Shown here one piece after another: positions 12,259 to 22,944 of a DNA stretch of 64,000 nucleotides. Position numbers and translations under genes: made by a program. The DNA is taken from positions 1,240,001 to 1,304,000 of the forward strand of contig JAGTJL010000019.1 in NCBI GenBank assembly GCA_020746875.1, written 5' to 3'. Below the pieces are notes generated by a model that did no database searches, was not told the DNA's origin, and was given only the letters and a program-made list of their open reading frames with translations. Within the stretch, counting starts at the first letter, position 1, and every line of letters starts with the position of its first letter. Origin of the DNA: Rhexocercosporidium sp. MPI-PUGE-AT-0058 (Eukaryota > Ascomycota > Leotiomycetes > Helotiales).

Positions 12259-13296
12259 CTAGAGTCTTATCACCTTAGATCCCCCAAGCACTCGCTTGTG
12301 GTCCGACTCTTTCCCCTTGCGTCTCCTAGCGACAGCAGGTGGAAGAGGAACTTGGCGTCGGTTTGTGACCGGGCCTGGTTGAATGACTTCGTTTGAATCG
12401 TCACTTGTGTCAGCAGCCATACGGTCAACCCAGGGGAATCGGACACCACAATTGCCCTGTTTACGTCTCCTAGTCACTCCATTGTTAGTCACGGAGCCGC
12501 CGACGGTAACGAGCCTACTTCGAGCTGGAACTCCTGGCAGAATCCCGAGTGAACAGGCCTCTCGAATCATCTCCTCTGCTTCTGTCACAGGAGCAAGGGG
12601 TAGAAGGATTGGAATATATCCCTCATCCTCCGCTGTATCATCCTCAGAAGTCCTAGATTCCCTCTGGGGCCCAATGCGTTTCCAATGATATGTATGCACA
12701 GAGCTAGGAGAAGAGCCGGGAGATTCGCCCTTCATGCTGGTACCAGACTCAGACTTATTAGCCAGCAGATGCTTCTGCTCAAGAGCTTCACCTTGTTCAA
12801 CAATGGCAGTTCCAAGGAGTGCTGCTAGAGCAGTAGCCTTGGCTTGAGAATCGTCAAAGACGCTTTCGTGGCCTTGGGCTTTCGGACCTGGTTGTTGCTC
12901 TTGCTCCTGCTCGACGGCTTGAGTCTGCTCGACAATTGGAGCCGAAAACAGTGCTGCGAAAGCAGCGGCATCTGCTCGAAGATCGTAAACACCGTCGCTG
13001 GCTTGCATTTCTGCAACAGGATGCGGCGATTCGGGCTCTAGCCCCTGCTCATCCTGCTCATCCTGCTCAACGGCCTGAGCCTGGCCCATAACGTCTAATC
13101 CTAAAATTACTGCTATTGAAGCATCCTGTGCTTTCTGGTCGGCAGGACAGACTTCTTCATCTTGGGCTTCAGAGCCAGAGGGAGTCGACGCATCGGGTTG
13201 TGGCATAGTATCATCGATGTTGCTGTCTATGTCCATCGGATCACCGATGTTGTCTTGGTTGCCTGAAGGCACGTGGGTAAAAGTTTGTTGACCCAT
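12259..13296 (-). CDS. Acidic, Q/E-rich protein with three internal repeats, function unknown
   Basis: A single-exon frame of 345 residues that I do not recognise. The N-terminal half is acidic and Q/A-rich and carries three diverged repeats at about residues 57-79, 107-131 and 151-174. The shared core is an alanine/leucine patch followed by I/V-V-E-Q-x-Q/E-A-V/L-E-Q, as expected for a short amphipathic helix. The C-terminal ~100 residues are basic (RRKRK and RRRKGK-like runs), possibly a nuclear localisation or nucleic-acid-binding tail. There is no signal peptide or membrane segment. Acidic front plus basic tail would suit a nuclear protein, but this is inference. The start is the first ATG of the frame. 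It could also be a fast-evolving lineage-specific gene. Confidence 0.55.
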   Translation of the reverse strand: MGQQTFTHVPSGNQDNIGDPMDIDSNIDDTMPQPDASTPSGSEAQDEEVCPADQKAQDASIAVILGLDVMGQAQAVEQDEQDEQGLEPESPHPVAEMQASDGVYDLRADAAAFAALFSAPIVEQTQAVEQEQEQQPGPKAQGHESVFDDSQAKATALAALLGTAIVEQGEALEQKHLLANKSESGTSMKGESPGSSPSSVHTYHWKRIGPQRESRTSEDDTAEDEGYIPILLPLAPVTEAEEMIREACSLGILPGVPARSRLVTVGGSVTNNGVTRRRKQGNCGVRFPWVDRMAADTSDDSNEVIQPGPVTNRRQVPLPPAVARRRKGKESDHKRVLGGSKVIRL

Positions 13297-13935
13297 GATG
13301 TGAGTGATGGAAGTAATGGAGAGATGATCCTAGCTGAAGATAGACTCTGGTCTTTTTCAGTCCGATAAATAGGTAGAAATGCTGTTCCATGATTTACTTC
13401 GCTGTTTTGCGTGCAAGAGTTTTGTTTTCGGACCTTGCTTGTACAGGCCATGATCTCGCGCTGTCACCATAATTTTGTTCCGCTGAGTCAGAGCATAGAG
13501 CGATATGGGGAGTAATTCGGTGATGCACTAAATTTGATCCCCCCCGGAATAATAAAAGTGAACAGACTCACATTCGCTTCCCACTATGGATCAAGAAACG
13601 CGCGATCTGGAGAGCGAGATAAAAGAATGGGGTCGAATTCGTATAGAAACGTAGTAGCAAATGATCAAATCACCAAGAAGTAACCACTGTAACTACTCAC
13701 AGTACATGTAGCCTCAAATTGTAGTCACGAGTTTTAATTAGCAACCAAATCGATTAATCAGATGGCGAGCATCGCTCAAATACCCTGCAAGACACTCAAA
13801 TACACCGTACCTTCCCAAACAACACCCCAGAGCAGAAATCATCCTAAACGCCGACGCTCCTCTATCTTAAAAGTAGCATCCTACAAGACTTCTTCACAAG
13901 CCCCCGGGCATCGGCACCCACCCTAATCCTTGGCA
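13297..13935. other. Intergenic region
   Basis: Upstream flank of the repeat protein gene and downstream flank of the small two-exon gene that follows. I see no gene, repeat or RNA in it. Confidence 0.45.
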
Positions 13936-14300
13936 TTATTTGTGTTGGCTTGATTCGAGTGTGCCGACGCCGCAAGTACATTGCTTCGGTGCTGAGGCTG
14001 GCTCGATGGCTGCTTTCTCTTGCCATTGTTCATAGGCCTGAGGATTTCCATGGGCTGCATTGCTTGGGGCGTAGTTTGGTGGAGGACCTTGAAGTCCCTG
14101 TGGTCCTTGCGGTCCTTCCGTTTGTGGCGATTGATATCTTTGGCACCACCCTCCTTCGGTCGATGCCTCTTTCTTGTCACCGTAGATATTCTTACTGTGG
14201 AAACGTTAAGCATGCAAGCAATACATTTCTGGAGGAGCATGACGACTTACGCGACGAGATGTGCTCCGTAGAGGAAGATTCCGGCTTTGATGAGACCCAT
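13936..14300 (-). CDS. Small two-exon protein of 102 residues, function unknown
   Basis: Each exon is too short to stand out alone. Exon 1 (14251-14300) encodes MGLIKAGIFLYGAHLVA; a 56-nt intron (14195-14250; GTAAGT donor, CTTAAC branch, CAG acceptor) leads to exon 2 (13936-14194). The first 17 residues are hydrophobic with a lysine at position 5, resembling a short membrane anchor or amphipathic helix. The rest is polar and disordered, with a collagen-like GPQGPQGLQGPPP stretch, a W-Q-E-K segment and a CTCG motif near the end. Short proteins starting MGLIK are, from memory, common and uncharacterised in filamentous ascomycetes. The neat splice join with an open frame on both sides is the main support. 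The gene lies just downstream of the Upc2-type factor on the same strand. Confidence 0.55.
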
Positions 14301-14741
14301 GTCGGGGATTGTTCTTGGGGATGCGCGTAGTGTAAATTGTGTGAATTGAGAGGCCGGGGTAAATAGTGAGATTTGAATTGATGGATTGCTCGAGATGATC
14401 AATCTTCAAATGACTGATGATTGGGATCAGCATGCAGCAGAGCTCACTTCTTATAGTTTGTTGGTTGCTCGATGGAGGAGGCTTGTGACCAGAGATGTAT
14501 TGTGAAGCATCGTGTCGAAACTCGTGGGATTGGCTCGGATATAAGGTGTTGGTAAGGTAATTCAATATGATTCACCACATCGTACATTGTGACATATAGC
14601 CCCTTCGCAGTCCTAGATCCCGTAGAATATTCGTTTCCTGACAGATGCTGAGTTACGTACAAGCTGACGCGGTTGATGGTTCGTAGTGAGCGGCACAGCC
14701 TCAGCCACCGACTGCCTGTTGTTAATCCCGTAAGCAACCGC

Positions 14742-16047
14742 CTAAACACCAAACACCCGACGAGGATATTCGACGTAACCCGACCATTCCTCTCCCAAAT
14801 TGAGCTGGATTGCCTGGAATATCCTGAGTCCACTTTCAGCCATATACCAGCAGTCTTTTGCTCTTCTCAAGATTAAACAATAATGCGCCATGATGATCAA
14901 AGCCGGAGGCTTCATTTCGGAAAGAAGCCGAACAAACGAGTCCGAAACCGAAAAAGGCCAGAGAGTAACGAACAATCGCCGGGAAAGCCTCTCGGGTAGT
15001 CCTTCTTTCGAGAAATCCTTCATAGCAATCGTGAGTGTAGAGTGGAAGCTGTCAACGGTGAAGGCAAAAGTGTGACGAAGCTTCTCCATCGCATGCAAGT
15101 ACGCGGTCGATTCCTCATCACCAGGCAGGTCTGTAGTCACAGAGCCAGTTACCAGCAGGTTCTCAATATTCGAAAAGCTACTCTCTTCCTCGGGTGACAA
15201 TTTGACGGCATTTTCTGAGGTGGATGGTACTTGTTCCATATTTTTGATGAACTGCCTGATGGGCAAGCCACCTATGTCTGTTTTCGCAGCAAGAGCTATT
15301 GAACGGCACCCTCGGACGCAAATCACCCAATCGGCTATACCGCTACATGGCTCGTTGCTTCCAAAGGTGTGAACAACTTGTGAGGAAGCAAGAGAGCAAA
15401 CAACGAGAAGGGTACTGTAAGCGAACAGAAAATTGACGTTCTCATCAGTAATTGAGGCCATAGCTCGCTGAAATGGACTAAGGGCTAGATCTTGGTGTTG
15501 CCTCGAGAGGAGATTGTACTTCTGTCGATGTTCTGGATGCAAATACCCAAGGTGGATAGCGGCTGTCGCTAGCATTCCATGAAGCAGGTAGTCGCACGAG
15601 AGACCCAGCTCTGGTCTTCCGCCAAATGTAACGGACGTCACTTCAGATGTGTATCTTATGTAGTGGTGCCACAGCTTCATATCTTCGATCCCAAAATGCC
15701 CGATCTGGCTAGGAGTCATTTGAAGTGCACCCGGGGATGCGGATGACGCGGAACTGGAGGCGCTTGACTGTAATCGAGTTCTGTTGTTCCCTCGTGCTTG
15801 AGATTCCGGTTTTAAGTACACACAGGCTGTCTCACGTTTCACGCATCCAGCGCAGACAGGCTTCTGCTCACTGCACTACCGCAATGTTAGAGCCGATGAG
15901 ACGATGGACATGCTCGGTACATACTTTCTGCTTTCTCCGTCTGCACTCACAGCAACCGCCGCGAGACTTTGTGTGTGTTCTCCTGGTCTTTACGTTGGTA
16001 GGAACAGAGGCAGCGTCGGCATGATCTGGGGTCGGGGCGGTTGACAT
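14742..16047 (-). CDS. Zn2Cys6 transcription factor of the Upc2 / sterol uptake control type
   Basis: Two exons (15925-16047 and 14742-15875) split by a 49-nt intron inside the zinc cluster give 418 residues. Joined, the DNA-binding domain has the canonical spacing C-x2-C-x6-C-x6-C-x2-C-x6-C, beginning CCECRRRKQK and ending KRETACVY. A basic stretch (KTRRTHTKSRGG) precedes it. The body (residues ~95-400) matches the helical domain of Upc2-like factors: the LWHHYIRYT motif after the linker, internal hydrophobic helices and a closing L-G-E-E-W-x-x-Y-V-E-Y-P-R-R segment. In yeast this fold binds ergosterol, but the fungal family is large and most members are not sterol regulators. The start was set at the ATG just before the basic region; two in-frame ATGs lie upstream (to 16101). 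Spelling of the family is secure, the ligand is not. Confidence 0.83.
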
Positions 16048-17125
16048 GGTAGCTGGAAGCATGGGCGTGAGCCGAAGCACTCTACATGTCCAGCGTCGCA
16101 CAAGCGGTTGTAGATGCAGACGGCTGCACCTGAATGTGCCAGGTGTGAACTCAAAGACGAGTTTGGTCGACCGGTATCCAGTAGATGTGCATTTGTCCCA
16201 CCTTCACGGATGCACAGTTTTCCACCAACAGTTGGTTCCAAAACGCCACTTCCGTGCTGTGCCATTCCACGTGACTTGTCTCAATTACCTATGCTTGTAG
16301 GTACCCAAAAATTCAGCCTCAAGAACGAAGCCAAGAAGAACGGCAAATACTGCCTTTGTGGAAAGTTGAACATTGGAGAGACTTTCTTGTCAGATTTCAG
16401 AAAAGTTCTTTAACCGAAAAGGAGTAATATGCTACGTTAGACACCTAAGGTTTAAGCCTTGTCAGTCTGACGTAAGTAGTTAACATGTCGCGCCTTGTGC
16501 TAAGAGGTTGTGCTTAAAGGTACTACTAAAAGACCGGGGGCGCTAAATATTATATTATAGCTAAGGTTAAGCTCTCACTAAATACGTTATCGGGACCAAA
16601 ATATCATAATATTCAGCGCAAGCTAAATACCGTACATACTAACAGCGATTGTCACGTGCCTCTTACAGCATGGAAGGCTTTTATCATGGAGGGAGATAAG
16701 CCAGGCGAGAAGATCGTCTATGGTAGCGAATGGGATCGGAGGTTCCCAGGCCTGCATCGAGCTGCGAGTCGATGAAGTAGAAACTCTCATGTAAGACTTT
16801 GGCAGCTCACGCTCGAAATTTTTAGTAGAATAGCGGACTCAAAGCCGGAAAATCGAGAAATTTTGAACCTTTCATTCGTAAATCTCTGGTGACGGAAACG
16901 GAGCAGCGAAGCGATACTGACACTGATACATAAAACACCAAATAATGCATTATTCTAGGCATAAATAACCTCTCAATTGAAAATTTCTCCGCCAGTGACT
17001 TAACCAAATGACTCCAGGCAATGCTACTCAATGGTGCTAAAAGCAGAGAACCTGTGACAACGTGATACCTGCCTACCCATGTCAAAGGTGCAATTTTATT
17101 GTCTAAAATTCCATAGCCATCTGAT
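16048..17125. other. Intergenic, partly AT-rich
   Basis: About 1.1 kb upstream of the Upc2-type gene and downstream of the EXPERA gene. From about 16410 to 16640 it is A+T-rich with short repeated motifs, which may be an old degenerate repeat. No coding frame is convincing. Confidence 0.45.
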
Positions 17126-17895
17126 CTACTGCGACTTCTTGGAACCCGATTTAGCTGAGCCTGTAGTCGCTGGGTTGACGATATTGTTCAGTCGAATGAA
17201 CATGTCTACAAACATGAACGCCGCTGGTAGAAGTCAACGTATGCCTCACCACGGAAGAATTTTTATACTAGACCTACATAGAGCAAGGTATGGACCATAC
17301 AGTGTCGTAAGATCAATCTTATGCTGAAGAGGAATGTCCCAAAAGGAGTATTCGAACATGCAGGTGGCCGTGGTAATGAAGATGACAGCAGCGTACGGAA
17401 GAAGCACGATGGGGAGTTTAGGAGAACCTAAAGCAAAGTCAAAATCTCTTCCTTTGGCGCTGAATGCTGCTGTGAAGTTCTTGAATGGGGACCTACTACG
17501 ACGAAGAGCCCCTAAGGACCAAAGCATAACTGGAGCTTGGTATAAAACTTCACTCCAAATGAAAGCTCGGAAGAATGGAGGAGTGTGGACAAAGAACTGG
17601 TCGTGATGTGTATTGATGAGATAAAACTTGAGGGCTTTCATGAAGCCAGGGACGATCGACACTGGGTACAGCGCCTGCATATCGACAACTGTCACGTGAT
17701 CTAATCAGCCATGGATGTTCTGTCGCAGATACCCAACGCCATTTCAGATTTGAACAATCGCAACAGTGGCAACCGAGGATTCATCCGTAAAAGAGCATAT
17801 GTGATATACGTACGGAACATTAGAGGAAGAGAGATGCTGAAGTGGATGAGGTAGGCCAGATCGCGCTTCCGAGAAAATATCGAGGGGGACGTCAT
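17126..17895 (-). CDS. TMEM97/EBP-like EXPERA-domain membrane protein
   Basis: Three exons (17814-17895, 17278-17688, 17126-17223) give 196 residues. This family (EXPERA domain, sigma-2 receptor/TMEM97 and EBP relatives) comprises four-helix membrane proteins of the ER or endolysosome that bind or isomerise sterols. Helices are visible at about residues 14-28, 75-95, 115-140 and 160-180. Diagnostic residues are seen: VDMQALYP after helix 1, SEVLYQ in helix 2 (the acidic residue family members use for ligand binding) and the closing LYGPYLAL segment, which is only complete when exon 3 is joined (GTAGGT donor, CAG acceptor). The tail is K/S-rich (GSKKSQ), like an ER-retrieval-type end, though not a perfect KKxx. 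The Upc2-type regulator lies 1.1 kb away on the same strand; a shared role in sterol balance is possible but unproven. Confidence 0.82.
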
Positions 17896-20422
17896 GGCGA
17901 TAGGGCTGGAAAGGAGATTTGATCAATTCCTACTCCTGCGTACAAGTAATTTGAAGAGTGCAAAGTATTTCCACGTGTGCTGCCGCGACAGGAGATGTTT
18001 CTTCGGGCATGGAAAAATAGGGAAGAAGAAGATAGAATGAAGATGAGATGAGGCGAAGTTTAGTGCGAGGTGAGATGCACGGGCCAAGTAATTTCCGCTC
18101 GCTTCCCCAGCTTGAAGTTTGTTTACCCACCTTGTTTTTGTGACTTACTTCGTCTACCAACTACCAACAGTGACATGTGCCAAAGCTAAATACAATGATA
18201 ATTGACCCTATTTCAACAGCGGAATCAAAAAGCTAAGTCTCGTATCAAGTGTTTTACGTAGATGATATGAAAATGTGCCTTTTATTGAGCATCAGAAACT
18301 CAACTTTCAACCGCAGTCACGGATGGCTGTCAGGTGTGCGTGCCATTCCCCAGGCGCTTGATTTCAGTGTTCACTCCGGAACTATCTTTACAATAAAGAT
18401 ATGAACGTTTGACAGCATGTCTGGTTACACGCTCCCACCTCTTTCTACTAAAGTATCAAATATAAATCCAGACTCATCAGCCAGACGGGGGGTTCAGATG
18501 ACGGTCTATGTTCTGTTGTGTTGCGGCACCTCTGTCTCTTGGATTAGCATCATCATGATGAATCGGTGGTTAAGGTTCGAAAAGAGAAATATAAATTGGA
18601 AACGGAGGGACTATGCCAGGCGTAACGAAGCGTGTTCCCATCGGCACAATACTTGGACCTTTAACGGGTGAATCAAGAGGTGTTTGAATTGCATGAGCAG
18701 CTTTTGCGGAAAGTTTGGGATTCTTCCGTATTATCAGTTCGCAATGCCACTGATTTCGAAGCACCAACCCCAGGTCCTCACCAAAAGGACTATGCACGTC
18801 TTTCTGACCAACAGTGGAAGTATAATACCCCCCATACTGTATACAAACCCCTAAACATGAATGGAAATAGAATCTATGTATATCATCGTATCATTGGCAC
18901 AAGAGAATTTTTGATGGCTACTTTTGTGTGCTCTTGGACCAACTGGGGCTTAACGTGGAATAAATCGCATTGCCGCATTAATATCGAATAGCTATAGGTA
19001 GGATACTGGTCTACGTAAAATGGGTGAATTCTCAAACCCACCGAACAGAGGGTGGGTTCAAGTGTCTGAGTGTATTTACAGGGGAATTTGAATAATCATG
19101 CTGAATAAAAGGCGGCAGAGGCTGATGGGAGGAAGATAAGGAGCATAAGGAGAAAATGGAGCTGGGGTTTGCCAAAAAAAAAAAATCCCTCCAGGTGGTA
19201 CAGCTGGGTCTCCACCCACTAGTGGGTCGAAATGTGTTAGGAAATTGACATTCATGTGAACCAGTGGACAACTCTAGATTCGAATCAAACAATTCAGCTG
19301 CTCAAGCGACAGTTTGTTTTCGAATTAATGGCGCTTTTGCATGATGTGCTGGAATGTGCTTTTCGAATCGCCACGACTTTGTATCGTCGACAAGTGGTCT
19401 AACTGCGCGATATTCTCTATCTTCTTCGAGTAGAAGGATAAGTTGTTTGCTGTTATGCTCTCCGCGAGGATCTCCTGATTGACTTATGATAGACAGTGTG
19501 TTGAAACAGATGGTCTTTGATCTCCGCCCAGAAAATTTCGCTGTATTAAAGCGCCATATAAAGTGCCATCCAGAAAGAGTACTCTTTGCAACGGAAAAGT
19601 AACCCTGGTGACCGAGGCATCTTCTCGAAATCGGTTGTTGAGTACAATCCCATCCGCCTGAACACTTGCGTCAAAGGATGGCCAAGTCCGAACTCATCAT
19701 CTGGACGCAAAGCGCCAACAACTGCTGGATGCACTCCTAGGCGGACGGCAGCTGGGGTAATCGGTACTGGATCACCATTAGAGCAGCATTGTAAGCTATT
19801 GTCGTAGGCACATCTGCTGTGAGGACCCAGGCTGTGTTCACAGCTATCAAATATCAGATTGCAGCATCCAAGGACTTGGGTATAGGTCTCTAACTTAGTA
19901 ATGCTGGGACTATATTTACACACATGCATCTTGTTACAGCTGCAAATTCTACCACCAGATTGTTGAAGTTATATTGATGCTCTGCATCGGGGTAAATTCT
20001 TTATTTTTAACATCGGCAGCCTTAGAGTGCTATACTTCGTGAAGCTGGTTACGCCTTGTATGAGCAAGATCTCAGTCATCAATAAGCAGCCCCAACCATG
20101 ATTTCCACTTGGACAAAGAAATATCTTTCTAGCTGACTTTGAGCCGGATATCGATGCACTCGAAATGAAATTGGCTCGGCCTTCAAACTTTCTCTCGCAA
20201 ACACAATTTAGTTGACCCGCGGCAGACCAGCCTTGACGATTAGAAGAGTGCAAGAAAGAGAAATACCGATATAATATGGAGGACTTTGTTATAAACACTC
20301 TGGAAGTGGGTACAAATACTGCGAAGATGCAATGCCATCTACAGCACTGTCTGAACAAAGCTTAACAAAGGAAAGAGAAAAAAGACTTGAGAGTAACAAG
20401 ACGATCGCGGCATTCTGCTAGC
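17896..20422. other. Intergenic, gene-poor 2.5 kb
   Basis: Between the EXPERA gene and the DUF2264 gene. Frames near 18417-18991 and 19546-19929 look partly protein-like (a V-L-L-C-C-G hydrophobic run followed by WKRRD; a Cys-rich minus-strand frame) but have no recognisable domain and no consistent exon structure. They may be decayed genes. I see no RNA gene. Confidence 0.4.
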
Positions 20423-22569
20423 TCATATCACAATTCCTTCCTGCACGAGACCAACCTCGCTCGCCTTACGCCCCAGCTTCGGCACATCTTCCCATCTCCG
20501 TCTTACTTCACTGGCTTCCAGCTTCCTTGCGCCAACAGCGAATACCGCCGTAATAATTGTGACCGAATGATCATCTTGATCTTTGTTGAGGTTCATTTCA
20601 ACCTTGAGCGTAGGAATCAATGTCCTTGAAACCATCAGATTTGTGTTCGCGTCCGGCTTTAGCACTTCGCCTTTGACATTCACCGTGCCGCCAGACGAAG
20701 ACAATGCCAGATTTCGGACCCCACTTGCACCAGCAGACGAGACGATAAGTGCCGAAGTTGATGACTCCGATATCCCTTCGACGGACATGTGATTCGGATC
20801 CGTTTCGCCCTCCCAGCCAAGCGATGAAAGTGCAAGTCCATCCCTCTTCTTCCGTCCATAAATAGCAAATCCACCCTCCACCGCCAAAACTCCCCTCATA
20901 AAACCTGAAAGCTTATGCACGCGAACATGCCAGTCCGGCCACCGCTCCGTCGGCGGAATCAAAGTAGTCTCAACATCTAGGCTCGACGCCTTAGACGGTT
21001 TCCATTTACTTATTAGCACCGGAATCTTCTCGCTTAACCCCTGATTCATAAAGTCCACAGTCGAAATTGTTGTCTCCTCACTCTTCCATCTCACTTTCCA
21101 GGTCTCGTTATCGTCCTCACTCAGGGCGAGGGTGTTATCGGGTGCCATTTGCTGAATCAATGGCCCGGTTGGAACACTGAATCCAAAAGTGGATGAGTAC
21201 GCGAATTTGGCGTATTTCGCTTCTGTGGCTTTTAGTGGCCAGCCGCAATACTGACCTGATGAAAGCAGAAAGTGATGGTTGCCCGAGTCAACGAGAATAT
21301 GTCTCGGCTGTTCTAAGAGTGCAACATCCAGACCATCCTTTGCAGACGAACTGGGAAGTGGCTCTTCTTCGATATTCCAGAAGTCGTGAGAGGATGGCAG
21401 GGCCATCATGCAGAACGTTTTCATACACCAGTATGCGCTTTGCGGTGAATTATAATCTTCACTCAGGTACATGTTTGGGTAGCAGAAGCCGATGTTGAGT
21501 GTCCCGTCCGCGTAGAATATGTCAGGTTGGGAGGCCCAGGAGCGAAGGTGTCGCAACAGAAGACCTTTGACAACTCCACGGGTTAGTGGAGCAGGTAGCT
21601 CGACTTCGGCCATTGTGACAGCAGCCCAGAAGCCACCCATTGCGAAGCGATATGTGAGACTTCTGCCAAAGGGTATGGATGCACCTGAGAGACGGAAAGT
21701 AAGCTTCGCTCAAACAACAAGGTGCGTTCATCTGTGCCGAAAAATTGAAACCTACCATCAGCATCAAAATATCTCCAAAAATCCACCGCAAACTCCCTCG
21801 CCCTCTCCTCAAAAATGGCCACCCGCTCAGGATCCAAATCCCTCGCATATGTCACATAACACAACTGACTAAACTGGATTGCAAAACTCCCCGAATAATA
21901 ATCCATCTGCCTCCCCTTCTCATCCCACCTCCCATCGCTCGCCCACCCTCCCCCGACATAAAAGCTATCCAGCACCGCCAAGTCTGCATCCATACTTTCC
22001 TTCAACTCCCCATATGCAACCCCACAGCTCTTCACCAACGCCAGGTTCGCCATGACACGAAACCAAAGCCAATTAGTCTGCGGGAACACTTTCCCATTCA
22101 CAGACTGCAGGTATCTCGTGATGTTTCCTCGACGTTTGATATCATACGGGCTTTTTGATCCTGCTTCCCCGAGAAATGCAGTAGGAGCTGCAAGTAATGC
22201 GTAAGCGAGGATCTCTACCTCTACCATTCTCTGATCGGTATCCTGGACATCGCCCCAATACTCCTCGTTCTCGGTTGAGGGGTCGCACCCCGCAGCCATT
22301 CCTTTGATCCACCCCTCTAACCTTGGATCAACCTTCTCATCTGGTGATTTTGAAGCCAGAAGTGCGCCGATAGCCCAGAGTGGACGAGCGAATCCTTCCA
22401 GTTGCGCAGCGGTCTCGTCGAAATGAGTCGCTGTACTTATAGCAAGGCGAATGCGTGCACCATTTGGTGATTGATATCTTATCAAGGCGCCGAGGAGGGA
22501 GTAGACAGCTGTTGTTAGATCTGAGTGGGTGATGAGAGGGTTGCCTGAGAAGCCGCTGAGGGGAGGCAT
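20423..22569 (-). CDS. DUF2264 protein, probable glycan-active enzyme
   Basis: Two exons (21756-22569 and 20423-21684) joined by a 71-nt intron give 691 residues. The N-terminal ~370 residues match DUF2264: LPLWAIGALL-type helix pairs, QTDQRMVE-like segment, TNWLWFRVMANLAL, WASDGR and the MDYYSGSFAIQF motif, completed across the splice by GASIPFGRSLTYRFAM. This part should form an (alpha/alpha)6 toroid as in other six-hairpin glycosidases and lyases. The C-terminal ~300 residues are strand-rich. From memory, bacterial DUF2264 proteins occur in polysaccharide utilisation loci and have been linked to beta-glucuronidase activity (GH154); this should be checked. There is no signal peptide, so the enzyme is likely cytosolic. 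It lies next to the MFS importer on the same strand, and with GH88 beyond it supports a role in cutting imported uronic-acid oligosaccharides. Confidence 0.82.
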
Positions 22570-22944
22570 TTTTGATTTGATGCCCGTGACTTTTGACTCC
22601 TGGGATGCGCGAGCTAGATTGGCCTTGAGCTTTGAAGGAGTTTACATAGTTGATAACATGTCATACAAGCTTCAGATGGTTTGATGCTAAACGGGGGGAG
22701 CTGTGGATGCTTGTGGGGTTGACGGGTCGCTTCCCACCCCAAGCCAATGTACCCCGCGACTACTCAGCGGGGATATCGGGGAGTGGGAAAAGTCTCGGGT
22801 CAAGTCTATCCGGCAGAAAATCAGAACGAGGGGAAAAAACTTCTGGATATCCCATTGCAAATTGTTTCAGATATATGTGGAATTAAGACTGCCGCCCTAG
22901 TTCACACGAGACTCTACGCACTTGACAGTAGGAATACTTCATCA
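22570..22944. other. Spacer between DUF2264 and MFS genes (DUF2264 promoter)
   Basis: About 375 bp between two genes on the same strand. It should hold the MFS 3' end and the DUF2264 promoter. A GC-rich stretch near 22753-22790 contains repeated CGGGGA units. Confidence 0.45.
22775..22781 (+). promoter_or_regulatory. Candidate regulator site ATCGGGG upstream of the DUF2264 gene
   Basis: The heptamer ATCGGGG lies about 206 bp before the DUF2264 start, beside a second CGGGG. The same heptamer is found in the two other upstream regions of the cluster. A CGG-containing half-site would suit the cluster's Zn2Cys6 factor, but the motif was picked after the fact and no statistics were run. Confidence 0.25.

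Noticed and set aside
18417..18991. Possible decayed MFS-type C-terminus (hydrophobic V-L-L-C-C-G run then WKRRD)
   Set aside because: The match is short, no upstream helices are found in any frame, and the exon structure is not coherent.
19546..19929. Cys-rich minus-strand frame that recalls hydrophobins (CC pairs)
   Set aside because: The eight-cysteine spacing is not met, there is no signal peptide, and the rest of the frame has no family pattern.
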